The notes: generated from the letters alone by a model not told the origin. 64,000 bases of DNA from AP-15 sp963701815 (GCA_963701815.1 CAVPBN010000009.1:124001-188000), one strand, 5' to 3'; numbered from the stretch's first letter, positions 26,032-35,473 are shown. Numbers and translations: made by a program.

Positions 26032-26334
26032 TCTGCGGGGATTTCCGCGGTCTACCGGGTAAATCGCCGGACGGCGACATGGCGCTGCACGCGGTCCCCG
26101 AACAAATTGACAGGGTTCGCCGTCATCCCCATACTCCGCCGCTTTCCTGCTCGATTGGAAGGGGTCGGCGGCGCCGGCCTCGCAGCAGCGAGGAGAGTGC
26201 CGATGTTGCGCGGTCCCGGCAATGGGCGCCAGCGTTCGGAACGGGTATCGAGGATCCAGCCGGCCAGACGCCGGCGACGACGATAGACGCACGTCCTCGC
26301 CCGTTTTCCGACCCATTCGCGCAGGAGAGTTCCC
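26032..26334 (+). other. Divergent intergenic region of argD and the membrane protein
   Basis: These 303 bases lie between two divergent genes and hold no convincing gene. A promoter-like pair for argD is annotated at 26107-26135. A GGAGAG ribosome site sits just before the argD GTG. Confidence 0.5.
26107..26135 (+). promoter_or_regulatory. Candidate sigma70 promoter for argD-argF
   Basis: TTGACA (26107-26112), 17 bases, CATACT (26130-26135): a perfect -35 box and a 4/6 match to the -10 box at ideal spacing. It would leave a leader of about 190 bases before the argD start. Sequence match only. Confidence 0.45.
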
Positions 26335-27507
26335 GTGATCACACCGGTTATGCCGACCTATGGTCGGTGGGACGTCGCCGTCGACCATGGCGAAGGCTGC
26401 TGGCTCTATGCCGCCGACGGCCGCAAATTCCTCGATTTCACCAGCGGCATCGCCGTGACCGGGCTCGGCCACTGCCACCCGCATCTGGTCGAAGCGCTGA
26501 CCGCACAGGCCAAGCAGCTTTGGCATGTCTCGAACATGTTCCATATCCCCGGACAGGAGCGGCTGGCCCAGCGTCTCGTCGACAACAGCTTCGCCGACAC
26601 CGTGTTCTTCGGCAATTCGGGGGCCGAGGCCTGCGAATTGGCGCTCAAGGTCGCGCGCAAATACCAAAGCGAGACCGGGCATCCCGAGCGCTGGCGCATC
26701 GTCGGTTGCGAGGGCTCGTTCCACGGCCGCACCTTCGCCACCTTGGCCGCCGCCGGCAACGAGACCTACCTCAAAGGCTTCGGCCCGCCGATGGCCGGCT
26801 TCGACCATGTCGCCTTCGGCAATCTGAACGAGATGCGGGCGGCGATCGGCAAGGAAACGGCGGCGATCTTCGTCGAGCCGATCCAGGGCGAGGGCGGCGT
26901 GCGCGCCGCGCCGGAGGGCTATCTGAAGGGCTTGCGCGAGATCGCCGACGAGTTCGGGCTGCTGCTGGTTTTTGACGAAGTGCAGTCGGGGATGGGGCGG
27001 AGCGGCCGGCTGTTCGCCTATCAGCGCGAAGACGTGGCCCCCGACGTGATGGCCATCGCCAAGGCGCTCGGCGGCGGCTTTCCGATCGGCGCTTGCCTGG
27101 CCACCGAGCGCGCCGCCTGCGGCATGGGCCCCGGCACGCACGGTTCGACCTTCGGCGGCAATCCGCTCGCGGTATCGGCGGGAAATGCGGTCCTCGACGT
27201 GATGCTCGAACCGGGATTTTTCGAGCGGGTCGACGCCGCCGCCCGGCTGCTGCGCGGGCGGCTCGACGCCCTGGTCAAATCCTTTCCCAAGCTGTTCGCC
27301 GAGTCGCGCGGCACCGGCCTGTTGCTCGGCATCCGCTGCGTCGTGCCGGCCGGCGAAGTCGTCACCCGGTTGCGCGCCAACGGCCTGTTGACCCTGACCG
27401 CGGGCGAGAACGTGCTGCGTATCCTGCCGCCATTGATCGTCGGCGAGGCGGAAATCGGCGAGGCGATGGCGATCATGCACAAGGTTGCCGACCAATGGTC
27501 GGCGTGA
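26335..27507 (+). CDS. argD: Acetylornithine aminotransferase
   Basis: This 390-residue class III PLP aminotransferase has DFTSGIAVTGLGHCHPHLVE at the N terminus, FFGNSGAEACELALKVAR (phosphate cup), SFHGRTFATLAAAGN, LLVFDEVQSGMGRSG with the PLP-binding Asp, and IAKALGGGFPIGA, where Lys243 forms the Schiff base. It ends HGSTFGGNPLAVSAGNAVL. It makes N-acetylornithine in arginine biosynthesis and may also act on succinyl-diaminopimelate. The GTG start follows GGAGAG. The following argF overlaps it, the common alphaproteobacterial argD-argF operon. Confidence 0.95.
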   Translation: MITPVMPTYGRWDVAVDHGEGCWLYAADGRKFLDFTSGIAVTGLGHCHPHLVEALTAQAKQLWHVSNMFHIPGQERLAQRLVDNSFADTVFFGNSGAEACELALKVARKYQSETGHPERWRIVGCEGSFHGRTFATLAAAGNETYLKGFGPPMAGFDHVAFGNLNEMRAAIGKETAAIFVEPIQGEGGVRAAPEGYLKGLREIADEFGLLLVFDEVQSGMGRSGRLFAYQREDVAPDVMAIAKALGGGFPIGACLATERAACGMGPGTHGSTFGGNPLAVSAGNAVLDVMLEPGFFERVDAAARLLRGRLDALVKSFPKLFAESRGTGLLLGIRCVVPAGEVVTRLRANGLLTLTAGENVLRILPPLIVGEAEIGEAMAIMHKVADQWSA

Positions 27508-28454
27508 GACGCGCGGCCGGGGCCGAGGCGCTGGTCGGCAGCCGATCCCTGCCGCCGGCGGCGCCGCGCCATTTTCTCGATCTCGACCAGTTCGACGGCG
27601 CCGCGCTGCGCGGCATCCTCGATCTCGGATTTGCCTACAAGAGCGGGCAGCGCGGCCGCCCGCTCGCCGGCAAGACCCTGGCGATGGTCTTCGAGAAGCC
27701 GTCGACGCGCACCCGGGTTTCGTTCGAGGTGGCGATGCGCCAGCTCGGCGGCGACACGATCGTGCTCAGCACCGCCGACAGCCAGCTCGGCCGCGGCGAG
27801 AGCGTGGCCGATACGGCGCGGGTGCTGTCGCGCTATGTCGATGCGATCATGATGCGGACCAATCAGCCGGAGAAACTCGACGATCTCGCAAACCATGCGA
27901 CCGTGCCGGTGATCAACGGGCTGACCGACGCCTCGCATCCGTGTCAGCTGATGGCCGATGTGATGACCTTGCAGGAGCGCAAGGGCAACCTCGCCGACAC
28001 CGCGGTGGCCTGGAGCGGCGACGGCAACAACGTCGCCGCCAGCTGGATCCACGCGGCGGTGCGATTTGGCTTTTCGCTGCGGCTGGCCTGCCCCGATGGG
28101 CTCGGCCCGCCGCAGCGGCTGCTCGAATGGGCCTGGCGCGAAGGCGGCCGGGTCCGGCTGACGACCGAGCCTGGCGAAGCCGTCGCCGGCGCCGACTGCG
28201 TCGTCACCGACACCTGGATCTCGATGGGCGCCGAAGCGAGCGTCAACCGCCATAATCTGCTCGCCCCCTACCGGGTCGACGAGGCGTTGATGGCCCAGGC
28301 CAAGCCGGATGCGATCTTCATGCATTGTCTGCCGGTCAAGCGCGGCGACGAGGCGACGGCAGCGGTCGTCGACGGTCCGCAATCGGCGGTGTGGGACGAG
28401 GCCGAGAACCGGCTGCACGCGCAAAAGGGAATTCTCGCCTGGTGCCTCGGCTGA
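27495..28454 (+). CDS. argF: Ornithine carbamoyltransferase
   Basis: The 319-residue protein has all transcarbamylase landmarks: VFEKPSTRTRVSFEVAMRQL (carbamoyl-phosphate loop), TADSQLGRGESVADTA, DASHPCQLMADVMT, the ornithine-side WISMGAE, and FMHCLPVKRGDE with the catalytic Cys. It makes citrulline from ornithine and carbamoyl phosphate. ATG 27495 overlaps argD by 13 bases; GTG 27504 would give a 4-base overlap and remove only three residues. The frame is intact. Confidence 0.95.
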   Translation: MVGVRRAAGAEALVGSRSLPPAAPRHFLDLDQFDGAALRGILDLGFAYKSGQRGRPLAGKTLAMVFEKPSTRTRVSFEVAMRQLGGDTIVLSTADSQLGRGESVADTARVLSRYVDAIMMRTNQPEKLDDLANHATVPVINGLTDASHPCQLMADVMTLQERKGNLADTAVAWSGDGNNVAASWIHAAVRFGFSLRLACPDGLGPPQRLLEWAWREGGRVRLTTEPGEAVAGADCVVTDTWISMGAEASVNRHNLLAPYRVDEALMAQAKPDAIFMHCLPVKRGDEATAAVVDGPQSAVWDEAENRLHAQKGILAWCLG

Positions 28455-28551
28455 GCGGCGCCGGCAGCGGTTCGCCTTTGCTGTATCGGGTATTGCATCG
28501 GGCAGCCCTGTCCGCCGGCCCCGGGGCCCCGGCCATACGGAGCAGAAGAGA

Positions 28552-29472
28552 TTGACCGCCTCGCATGACACGGTGCCGGACGATCTGGTCCAACCGTTCC
28601 AGATCGAGCCGTTCGCGTTGCGCGGCCGGCTGGTCCGGCTCGGCCCGGCGATCGACCGGATTCTGGCCCAGCACGACTACCCCGAGCGGGTCGCGATGCT
28701 GCTCGGCGAAGCCATCGCCCTCGCCGTCCTGCTGGCCGGCGCGCTCAAATACGACGGCGTATTCACCTTGCAGACCAAGGGCGACGGGCCGATCCGGCTG
28801 ATGGTCGCCGATGTCTCGACCCAGGGCGCGGTGCGCGGCTATGCGCAGTACGACGCGGCCAAACTCGACGCGGCGCCGGCCGGGCGGGGAACATCGGTGC
28901 CCACGCTGATCGGCTCCGGCTATATCGCCTTCACCGTCGACCAGGGCGAGCACACCGACCGCTACCAGGGGATCGTCGAACTCGAGGGCGAGACGATGGC
29001 CGACTGCGCTCAGCATTATTTCCGGCAGTCGGAGCAGATCCAGGCCGGGATCAAGCTTGCGGTCGGGCGCAGCGGGCCCGAGGGAAGATGGCGCGCCGGC
29101 GGGCTGATGCTGCAGCGCGTGCCGCCCGAGGGCGGCTACGGCGTGATCGCCGACGATGTCGAGGACGGCTGGCGGCGCACGATGGTGTTGATGAGCACCG
29201 CCACCGCCGCCGAGCTGATCGATCCCGGCCTGTCGCCGCATCGGCTGCTGTTCCGGCTGTTCCACGAAGACGGGGTGCGGGTCTACGACACCCACCCGCT
29301 CCAAGCCCGCTGCCGCTGCTCGCGCGAGCGGATCGAAACCATCCTGCGCGCCTTCCCGGCAGACGAGATCGAGGACATGCGCAAGGAGCGGACGACCACC
29401 GTGACCTGCGAATTCTGCAGTACAAGCTACGATTTCGACGCCGCCGAGCTCGGCCGGCTGATGCCGGCATGA
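28552..29472 (+). CDS. hslO: Redox-regulated chaperone Hsp33
   Basis: From TTG 28552 (ribosome site GAAGAG) the 306-residue product matches Hsp33: FALRGRLVRLGPAIDRILAQ, AVLLAGALKYDGVFTLQTKG, and HYFRQSEQIQAGIKLAVG. The zinc redox switch has four cysteines, CRC at 254/256 and CEFC at 286/289. Oxidation releases zinc and activates holdase activity in the cytoplasm. Following argF is the usual alphaproteobacterial order. Its stop overlaps the start of the nitroreductase gene (ATGA). Confidence 0.94.
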   Translation: MTASHDTVPDDLVQPFQIEPFALRGRLVRLGPAIDRILAQHDYPERVAMLLGEAIALAVLLAGALKYDGVFTLQTKGDGPIRLMVADVSTQGAVRGYAQYDAAKLDAAPAGRGTSVPTLIGSGYIAFTVDQGEHTDRYQGIVELEGETMADCAQHYFRQSEQIQAGIKLAVGRSGPEGRWRAGGLMLQRVPPEGGYGVIADDVEDGWRRTMVLMSTATAAELIDPGLSPHRLLFRLFHEDGVRVYDTHPLQARCRCSRERIETILRAFPADEIEDMRKERTTTVTCEFCSTSYDFDAAELGRLMPA

Positions 29473-30352
29473 GCGACGAGCCCGGTCCCGGCAAGCCCGG
29501 CAAGCGGCGGCGGGCGCCGACTACGCCGAGGAATGGCAGGCCCGCTTCGGCGAGGCCCCGCCGGCGCTCGGCGACGGGATGCCGGAGGAGCCCTGGCTGC
29601 GTCAGGCGCTGACCCGGCGCACCCATCGCCGCTACGCCGATCGTCCGGTGCCGGACGGGCTGTTGCAACTATTGCTGGCGGCGGGGTTTTCGGCCTCGGC
29701 CAAATCGGATTTCCAGCAGGCCTCGGTGATCCGTGTCGTCGACCGCGGCCGGCGCGACCGCCTTGCGGCGCTGGTGCCGGACATGCCTTGGATCGGCGCC
29801 GCGCCGGTGTTCCTGTTGGTCTGCGGCGATGCGCGCCGCCTCGAACGGCTCGGCGAGTTGCGCGGCCACCCCGTCGAGAACGGCCGGCTCGAAGGCTTCT
29901 TCAACGCCGCGATCGACGCCGCGCTGGTGTTGCAGACGCTGATCCTGGCGGCCGAGACGGCCGGTCTCGGCTGCTGCCCGATCAGCGCGGTGCGCAATCA
30001 TGCCGATGCGGTCGCGGCGGTCCTCGAATTGCCGCCGAAGGTGTTTCCGGTCGCCGGGCTCTGCCTCGGCTATCCGGCGCAGGCCGGCTTTGTCAGCATG
30101 CGCCTGCCGTTGGCGGCGACGGTCCACACCGACCGTTACGACGATTCCCGGCTCGTCGAGGCGGTCGACGCCTATGACCGGCGGCGCGACGCCCGCTATT
30201 CGATCCCGCGCCGGCAGCAGCGCATGCCGGAAACCTTCGGCCGGGCCGATTTTTACGGCTGGTCCGAAGACAAGACCCGCCAGGCCGCCGGCCAGGCCGA
30301 AGGCCAGACCTTCCCCGCCCATCTGCGCGCCCGCGGCTTCACCTTCGACTAG
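29469..30352 (+). pseudogene. Nitroreductase-family flavoprotein, frameshifted near its start
   Basis: ATG 29469 overlaps the hslO stop and begins MSDEPGPGKPGKRRR. Near 29512, in a run of CGG repeats, the frame is lost by one missing (or two extra) bases. The rest reads ADYAEEWQARFGEAPPALGD, LTRRTHRRYADRPVPDGLLQ (FMN-binding Arg-rich start), FFNAAIDAALVLQTLILAAE and AGLGCCPISAVRNHADAV. Nitroreductase-fold enzymes reduce nitro compounds, quinones or enones with NAD(P)H. ATG 29579 gives a 257-residue product that might be nearly complete, so function could survive. Confidence 0.8.
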
Positions 30353-30579
30353 CCGGGTCCCGAAGAGCCTCTTGCCCGGCAACAGCACGCTGCGGCAAGG
30401 CCGCGCCGGGCCTGCCGGCTGAGCGAGGCGGCGTGCGGCGCGGCGGGGGGACTGAAAGCGGACGGGGCAGCGACTACATCTGCGGCGACCGGATCGCGGT
30501 TCGGCCGCGAAATGTGCTAGACCGCGCGCCGGGCCGTGCCGGGGCCGGGTCCTGCGGCCGACCTTTTGCTGGAAACACG

Positions 30580-31944
30580 ATGATGATCGCCGTCCTACGC
30601 TCCCACCCCACGCTCGCCAGGGCGGCCGCCGCGCTCTTGGCGTCGATCGCATTGCACGGCTGCGACAGCGCCGGCGCCGGGACCGCCGCGGCGCCCGGCA
30701 ATCCGGTCGATTACGGGCTGATGCAGGACGTCATCAAAAAGGTGCAGAGCGACTATGTCGAGCCGGTATCGGGCGAAGAGCTGACCACCGACGCGCTGAA
30801 GGGAATGCTCGGCCGGCTCGACCCGCATTCCGACTATATGGACCAGGACCAGTATCAGCAGATGACCGCGGTCACCCGCGGCGAGTTCGGCGGGATCGGC
30901 ATCGAGCTGACGCTGGAGGGCCGGGTGCCCGAAGTCATCGCCCCGATCGAGGGGACGCCGGCGGCGAATGGCGGCGTCGAGCCGGGCGACCGCATCATGA
31001 AGATCGACGGGCAGCCGACGACCGGGATGGATGTCGAGGCGATCGTCAAAAAGCTGCGCGGCGACCCCGGCACCAGGGTCGCGGTGACCGTCGCCCGCGG
31101 CGACCGGCCGCCCTTCGATATCGTGCTGACCCGATCGGTCATCCACGTCGTCTCGGTCAAACCGGAGCTCAAAGGCGACCGGATCGGCTATGTCCGCATC
31201 ACCACCTTTTCCGAGAACACCGCGGCCGAACTGACCGCGGCGATCACCCGGCTGAAGCAGCAGGCGCATGGCCGGCTCAACGGCTTCATCCTCGATCTGC
31301 GCAACAACCCGGGCGGGCTGTTGGACGCCGCCGTCGATGTGACCGGCGAACTGATCGACGGCGGCACCGTCGTCACCACCCGCGGCCGCAACAGCGAGGA
31401 CGACCACGTCTATCGCGCCCCGGTCACGGGCGATCTGCTGGCCGGGACGCCGATGGTCGTGCTGATCAATTCGGCCTCGGCCTCGGCCGCCGAAATCGTC
31501 GCCGGCGCCCTGCAGGATCATCACCGGGCGACGGTGATGGGCACCAGGAGCTTCGGCAAGGGTTCGGTGCAGACCATCATCCCGATCGAGGGACACGGCG
31601 CGCTGCGGCTGACGACGGCGCTCTATTACACACCCTCCGGGCGTTCGATCCAGGGCCACGGCATCGTCCCCGACCTCGTCGTCAACCTGCCGAAAAACGA
31701 GCAGGTGGCAAACGCGCTGGTCACCTATGAAAGCGATCTGTACGGCGCGCTGAAGAACACCGGCTCGCTGACCGCGGCCCGCGGCGGCCGGCCGACCGCC
31801 GACGGCAGCGGCACGGCGGCCGAGCCTTACGATCATCCGATCAAGCCGCTGGTCATCGGCACCGGCAACGACGCGCAGTTCCAGGCGGCGCTCGACTATC
31901 TGCAGCGCGCCGTGCGGCGCGACGTCGGCAGCCGTCACGGCTGA
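30580..31944 (+). CDS. Tail-specific (C-terminal processing) protease, S41 family, lipoprotein
   Basis: The 454-residue product starts ATG 30580 with a lipoprotein signal (LARAAAALLASIALHGC, Cys28). It then has the S41 N-terminal helix region (LMQDVIKKVQSDYVEPV; MLGRLDPHSDYMD), a PDZ domain at about residues 100-190 (GGVEPGDRIMKIDGQPTTGM) and the catalytic core: FILDLRNNPGGLLDAAV, LINSASASAAEIVAGALQDH with the Ser, and FGKGSVQT with the Lys. It cleaves periplasmic proteins from the C terminus. A second S41 gene lies at 52.9 kb. Confidence 0.92.
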   Translation: MMIAVLRSHPTLARAAAALLASIALHGCDSAGAGTAAAPGNPVDYGLMQDVIKKVQSDYVEPVSGEELTTDALKGMLGRLDPHSDYMDQDQYQQMTAVTRGEFGGIGIELTLEGRVPEVIAPIEGTPAANGGVEPGDRIMKIDGQPTTGMDVEAIVKKLRGDPGTRVAVTVARGDRPPFDIVLTRSVIHVVSVKPELKGDRIGYVRITTFSENTAAELTAAITRLKQQAHGRLNGFILDLRNNPGGLLDAAVDVTGELIDGGTVVTTRGRNSEDDHVYRAPVTGDLLAGTPMVVLINSASASAAEIVAGALQDHHRATVMGTRSFGKGSVQTIIPIEGHGALRLTTALYYTPSGRSIQGHGIVPDLVVNLPKNEQVANALVTYESDLYGALKNTGSLTAARGGRPTADGSGTAAEPYDHPIKPLVIGTGNDAQFQAALDYLQRAVRRDVGSRHG

Positions 31945-31997
31945 GCCGGCCGCGTCGCGGCCCGGTCCGGCGCGGTTGCGGCAGGGAATATCGGCGG

Positions 31998-33074
31998 TCA
32001 GCCGAGTCCCGCGGTCAGCGGCATCAGGAATTCGCGCAGCACCGGCGACCATTTGGCGTGCTCCGGCCCGCTCGCCGAATGGCCGAGTTCGGTGTCGATC
32101 TCGAAATAGCGTGCCTCGACCGCAGCCGCGGCGAGATCGCGCATGACCGCCGGCGCGATCGACGGCGGAAACAGCCGGTCGGTCCGCGACAATACATAGA
32201 GCACCTTGGCGGTGATCTTCGGAAAATCCTTGACCGTGTCGTAGCCGAGCGTGCCGCGGCGCAGGACCACCAGCGAGTTCGCGTCCCACCGGGTCGCCCA
32301 GGCCACCGCCTGTTCGCGGATCGCCGCCTCGCGCGCTGCCCCCGGCGGATAGCGATCGGCGAGCGCCGCCTCGATGCCGTTGCGCTTGAGCATCTCGACC
32401 CGCAATTCGGTCAAGACCGTCTTCGCGCCGCCGGTCTCGTAATACCGGCCGCCGTTCCATTCCGGGTCGGCGGCGAGCCGGGCGAGCAGATCGGCCAGGC
32501 TCTGCTCGACATTGGCCGATTTGGGCGCCGTCACCACCGCGACGATCGCATCCATCATGCCGGGATAGGTGACGGCCCATTGGAAAGCCTGATAGCCGCC
32601 ATAGGACGGGCCGGCGACGGCGACCAGGTGGCGCACCCCGAGCCGGTCGAGCAGCAGCTTTTGCGCGGCGACGATGTCGCGCACCGTAATCGCCGGAAAA
32701 TCGGGGCCGTAGGGCCGGCCGGTCGCGGGGTCGAGGCTGGCGCCGTTGGTCGAGCCGAAGGACGAGCCGAGCATGTTGGAGGAGACGACGAAGAGCTTGT
32801 CGGTGTCGATCGCCTTGCCCGGTCCGATCAGCCCGTCCCACCAGCCCGGCAGATCGCCGTTGGCCGGGTTGCGGCCGGCGGCGTGGTGGCTGCTGGTGTA
32901 GCCATGGGTGATCAGCAAGCCGTTTTGGCCGCCGGGCATCTGCCGGCCGTAGGTTTCGTAGGCGATCTTCACCTGCGGCATCACGACGCCGTTCTGCAGG
33001 CGAAAATCCGAAATGGTGAAGAAGCGATCCTCGACGGCCCCGAGATCGCCGCCTTGGTCGATGCCGCTCGACAT
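31998..33074 (-). CDS. Alpha/beta hydrolase, homoserine O-acetyltransferase (MetX)-like
   Basis: From ATG 33074 the 358-residue protein follows MetX-type hydrolases: IAYETYGRQMPGGQNGLLIT, HGYTSSHHAAGRN, FVVSSNMLGSSFGSTNGASL, the nucleophile elbow AGPSYGGYQAFQWAV, the acid region VLYVLSRTDRLFPPS and the final His in ELGHSASGPEH. True MetX acetylates homoserine for methionine synthesis; the family also includes other acyl-transferases and hydrolases, and GPSYGG in place of GxSMGG leaves the substrate open. Downstream it converges on the protease gene. Confidence 0.82.
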   Translation of the reverse strand: MSSGIDQGGDLGAVEDRFFTISDFRLQNGVVMPQVKIAYETYGRQMPGGQNGLLITHGYTSSHHAAGRNPANGDLPGWWDGLIGPGKAIDTDKLFVVSSNMLGSSFGSTNGASLDPATGRPYGPDFPAITVRDIVAAQKLLLDRLGVRHLVAVAGPSYGGYQAFQWAVTYPGMMDAIVAVVTAPKSANVEQSLADLLARLAADPEWNGGRYYETGGAKTVLTELRVEMLKRNGIEAALADRYPPGAAREAAIREQAVAWATRWDANSLVVLRRGTLGYDTVKDFPKITAKVLYVLSRTDRLFPPSIAPAVMRDLAAAAVEARYFEIDTELGHSASGPEHAKWSPVLREFLMPLTAGLG

Positions 33075-33225
33075 GGGTTTCCGTCCTCCTCTTGGGCCGC
33101 GGCACAGTGCCATGCGGCCTGCGGCAACGCCATGGCCCGGGCACGCCATCGCTCGGGCACGCCATCGCTCTTCCGGCGCGGCGGCGTTTGCCCTAAATCT
33201 CGCCGGCTATGACGTCTCGTCTGCG

Positions 33226-33735
33226 ATGCGCGTTGCCTTTTCGATCCTGACGCTCGTTCCGCTCGCGGCCTGCGCCGGTGCCGGCGCGCCGCCGCCGGTC
33301 GATCAGTCGCGCGCCTTTTTCCCCGCCGGAGGCATCGTCGACGTGATCGACATCGACGCGGTCGACCGGCTGCCGCTGCGCAGCGCCGAGCTGATCGCGC
33401 CCGATGGAAAGTCGACCCCGGCCGGCTCGATCAACGCCTACCCCTCGCCGAGCGAGACGGTCTATCGATCCTCGACCGCCGGCCCCTATGCCGGGGCCGC
33501 GTTCGGACCGCCCGACCCGGCGATCGCCGGACAGGCCTCCGCGGCGGTCGGGGCCGCGGTGCAAACCCGGAGCCGTTTGCTCGCCACGGTGTCGACCGCC
33601 TCGATCGCGCTTCCCGATCCCGCCGCCTATCGCCGCGGCTGGCAGAAATATCGCATCCGGCTGCATTTCGGCGAACCCTCAGCCGGCGGCGAGATCCAGG
33701 AAATCGCCTCTCCGCCGCCGCCGGCCGGCGGTTGA
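33226..33735 (+). CDS. Small lipoprotein of unknown function
   Basis: ATG 33226 gives 169 residues with a lipoprotein signal (MRVAFSILTLVPLAAC, Cys at 16). The rest is proline- and alanine-rich (PAGGIVDVIDIDAVDRLPLR; YPSPSETVYRSSTAGPYAGA) with a few charged strands at the end (YRRGWQKYRIRLHFGEP). No family recognised. It probably sits in the inner leaflet of the outer membrane. Confidence 0.6.
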   Translation: MRVAFSILTLVPLAACAGAGAPPPVDQSRAFFPAGGIVDVIDIDAVDRLPLRSAELIAPDGKSTPAGSINAYPSPSETVYRSSTAGPYAGAAFGPPDPAIAGQASAAVGAAVQTRSRLLATVSTASIALPDPAAYRRGWQKYRIRLHFGEPSAGGEIQEIASPPPPAGG

Positions 33736-33779
33736 CCGGCGCTCCCCGCCGGCCGGGGCTGGGCGGATTCGGATGCGGA

Positions 33780-34817
33780 TCAGCAGACCGGCGCCCACAG
33801 CACTTCCTCGATCGCTTCCGCGCCGGTCGCCAGCATGACCAGCCGGTCGAAGCCGAGCGCGATGCCGGCCGAAGGCGGAATTCCGTGTTCGAGGGCGGCA
33901 AGGAAATCCTCGTCGATCGGGTAGGATTGGCCATAGAGCGCGCAACGCTTCTGTTGATCGGCCACGAAGCGGGCCCGTTGCTCTACCGGGTCGGTCAGTT
34001 CGCCGAAGGCGTTGGCGAGTTCGAGGCCGCAGACATAGAGTTCAAAGCGCTCGGCGAGGCGCGGGTCGTGCGGATTGCGCCGCGACAGCGCCGCCATCGA
34101 CACCGGATAGTCGCACAGGACGGTCGGCGCGCCGAGACCCAGAAGAGGCTCGATCCGGTCTAGGAAAATCCGGAAATAGAGCGTCTCCCAATCGTCGCCC
34201 GCATGCGGCTCGATGCCGATCTCCCGCGCCGCCTCGGCGAGGCGGCCGAAATCGGGCCGCAGCGGGTCTGGTGCGGTCGCCAACAGATCGATGCCGCAAT
34301 ATTGGGCGAAGGCCTGGGCGACGCTGAGCTGCTGCCACGGCCGTCCGGCGTCGGCGACATGCCCGCGCCAGGTCAGCGCCGCGGCTCCCGCCGCCCGCTG
34401 GCAGGCGTTCAACAGTCCGACGCAATCGGCGATCAGATCGCGCCACGAAGCGCCCGCCCGGTACCATTCGAGCATCGAAAATTCCGGATGGTGGGCCGGA
34501 CCGCGCTCGCCGTCGCGAAAGACGTGCGCGAGCTGCCAGATCCGCGGCATGCCGGCGGCGAGCAGTTTCTTCATCGCGAATTCGGGGGAGGTGTGCAGGA
34601 ACCGCGGCGCCGCTCGACCTTCGCACGGTTCGTGCAATTCGGTCTGGAACGCCCGCAGATGCGGTTCGAGCCCCGGGCTCGCCTGCAAGGCAGGGGTGTC
34701 CACTTCGACGAAGCCCTGCGCGTCGAAAAAATCGCGCAGCGCGGCGAGCATCCGCCCGCGGCGTTCGAGTCGGTCGCGGCGCGCGGCGAACCGCTCGGGC
34801 CGCCACCATTGCTGCAT
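33780..34817 (-). CDS. epmA: EF-P beta-lysylation protein (EpmA/PoxA/GenX)
   Basis: This 345-residue class II lysyl-tRNA-synthetase paralogue lacks the anticodon-binding domain. It has GFVEVDTPALQASPGLEPHL, FLHTSPEFAMKKLLAAGMPR, WQLAHVFRDGERGPAHHPEF, MLEWYRAGASWRDLIAD, and the final class II motif PSAGIALGFDRLVML. EpmA lysylates the conserved Lys of EF-P. It lies divergently next to efp (90-base gap), so enzyme and substrate are linked. I see no epmB (lysine 2,3-aminomutase) in the window. Confidence 0.93.
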   Translation of the reverse strand: MQQWWRPERFAARRDRLERRGRMLAALRDFFDAQGFVEVDTPALQASPGLEPHLRAFQTELHEPCEGRAAPRFLHTSPEFAMKKLLAAGMPRIWQLAHVFRDGERGPAHHPEFSMLEWYRAGASWRDLIADCVGLLNACQRAAGAAALTWRGHVADAGRPWQQLSVAQAFAQYCGIDLLATAPDPLRPDFGRLAEAAREIGIEPHAGDDWETLYFRIFLDRIEPLLGLGAPTVLCDYPVSMAALSRRNPHDPRLAERFELYVCGLELANAFGELTDPVEQRARFVADQQKRCALYGQSYPIDEDFLAALEHGIPPSAGIALGFDRLVMLATGAEAIEEVLWAPVC

Positions 34818-34906
34818 TCGCCTGCCCTCCCGCTTGCCCCGGCCCCGACCTGTGGTAATTTCCTCGGCGGCAGCCGCGCTCGCGCGCCCTCTCAGGACCG
34901 TTTTTC

Positions 34907-35473
34907 ATGAAGATCAACGCCATCGACATCAAGCCCGGCAATGTCCTCGACTACCAGGGCAAACTGTGGCTCGTGCTGAAGCGGGAGCTGGTCCAGCCCG
35001 GCAAAGGCGGCGCTTTTGCCCAGGTCGAGATGCGCGATCTGCGCGGAGGAACCAAGCTGAACGATCGTTTCCGCACGCAGGAGACGGTCGAGCGGGTTCG
35101 CCTGGACGACAAGGAGATGCAGTTCCTGTTCCTCGAAAACGACCAGGCGACGTTCATGGACAACGACACCTACGAGCAGATCGCGATCCCCCGCGGGATG
35201 ATCGGCGATCCCGCCGATTTTCTGCGCGACGGCATGGTCTGCACGGTCATGCTCCATGAAGGCACCCCGCTGTCGGTAGAATTGCCGCCGAGCGTCACCA
35301 TGGCGGTGGTCGAGGCCGACCCGGTGGTGCGCGGCCAGACGGCATCCTCATCGTACAAGCCCGGCAAGCTCGAAAATGGCCGCCGCGTCATGATCCCGCC
35401 CTATATCGAGGCCGGCACCCGGATCGTCGTCAGCACCGCCGACGGCAGTTTTGTCGAACGCGCCAAGGATTAG
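34907..35473 (+). CDS. efp: Translation elongation factor P
   Basis: The 188-residue product has the three-barrel EF-P plan: MKINAIDIKPGNVLDYQGKL, the loop RELVQPGKGGAF with the modifiable Lys33, TFMDNDTYEQIAIPRGMIGD, and SVELPPSVTMAVVEADPVVR then the ending VIPPYIEAGTRIVV-like MIPPYIEAGTRIVVSTADGS. EF-P rescues ribosomes stalled on polyproline stretches. PGKG with Lys fits modification by EpmA, encoded next door on the other strand. Frame intact. Confidence 0.96.
   Translation: MKINAIDIKPGNVLDYQGKLWLVLKRELVQPGKGGAFAQVEMRDLRGGTKLNDRFRTQETVERVRLDDKEMQFLFLENDQATFMDNDTYEQIAIPRGMIGDPADFLRDGMVCTVMLHEGTPLSVELPPSVTMAVVEADPVVRGQTASSSYKPGKLENGRRVMIPPYIEAGTRIVVSTADGSFVERAKD

Noticed and set aside
23806..27495. 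A 1229-codon open frame on the minus strand covering argD antisense and the membrane protein
   Set aside because: Only 24.2-26.0 kb reads as a protein; the part opposite argD has the composition of a GC-rich shadow frame and argD is clearly the real gene.
30595..33165. An 856-codon minus-strand open frame opposite the S41 protease and MetX-like gene
   Set aside because: Arg/Gly/Asp-rich shadow without motifs; both recognised genes in other frames explain the region.
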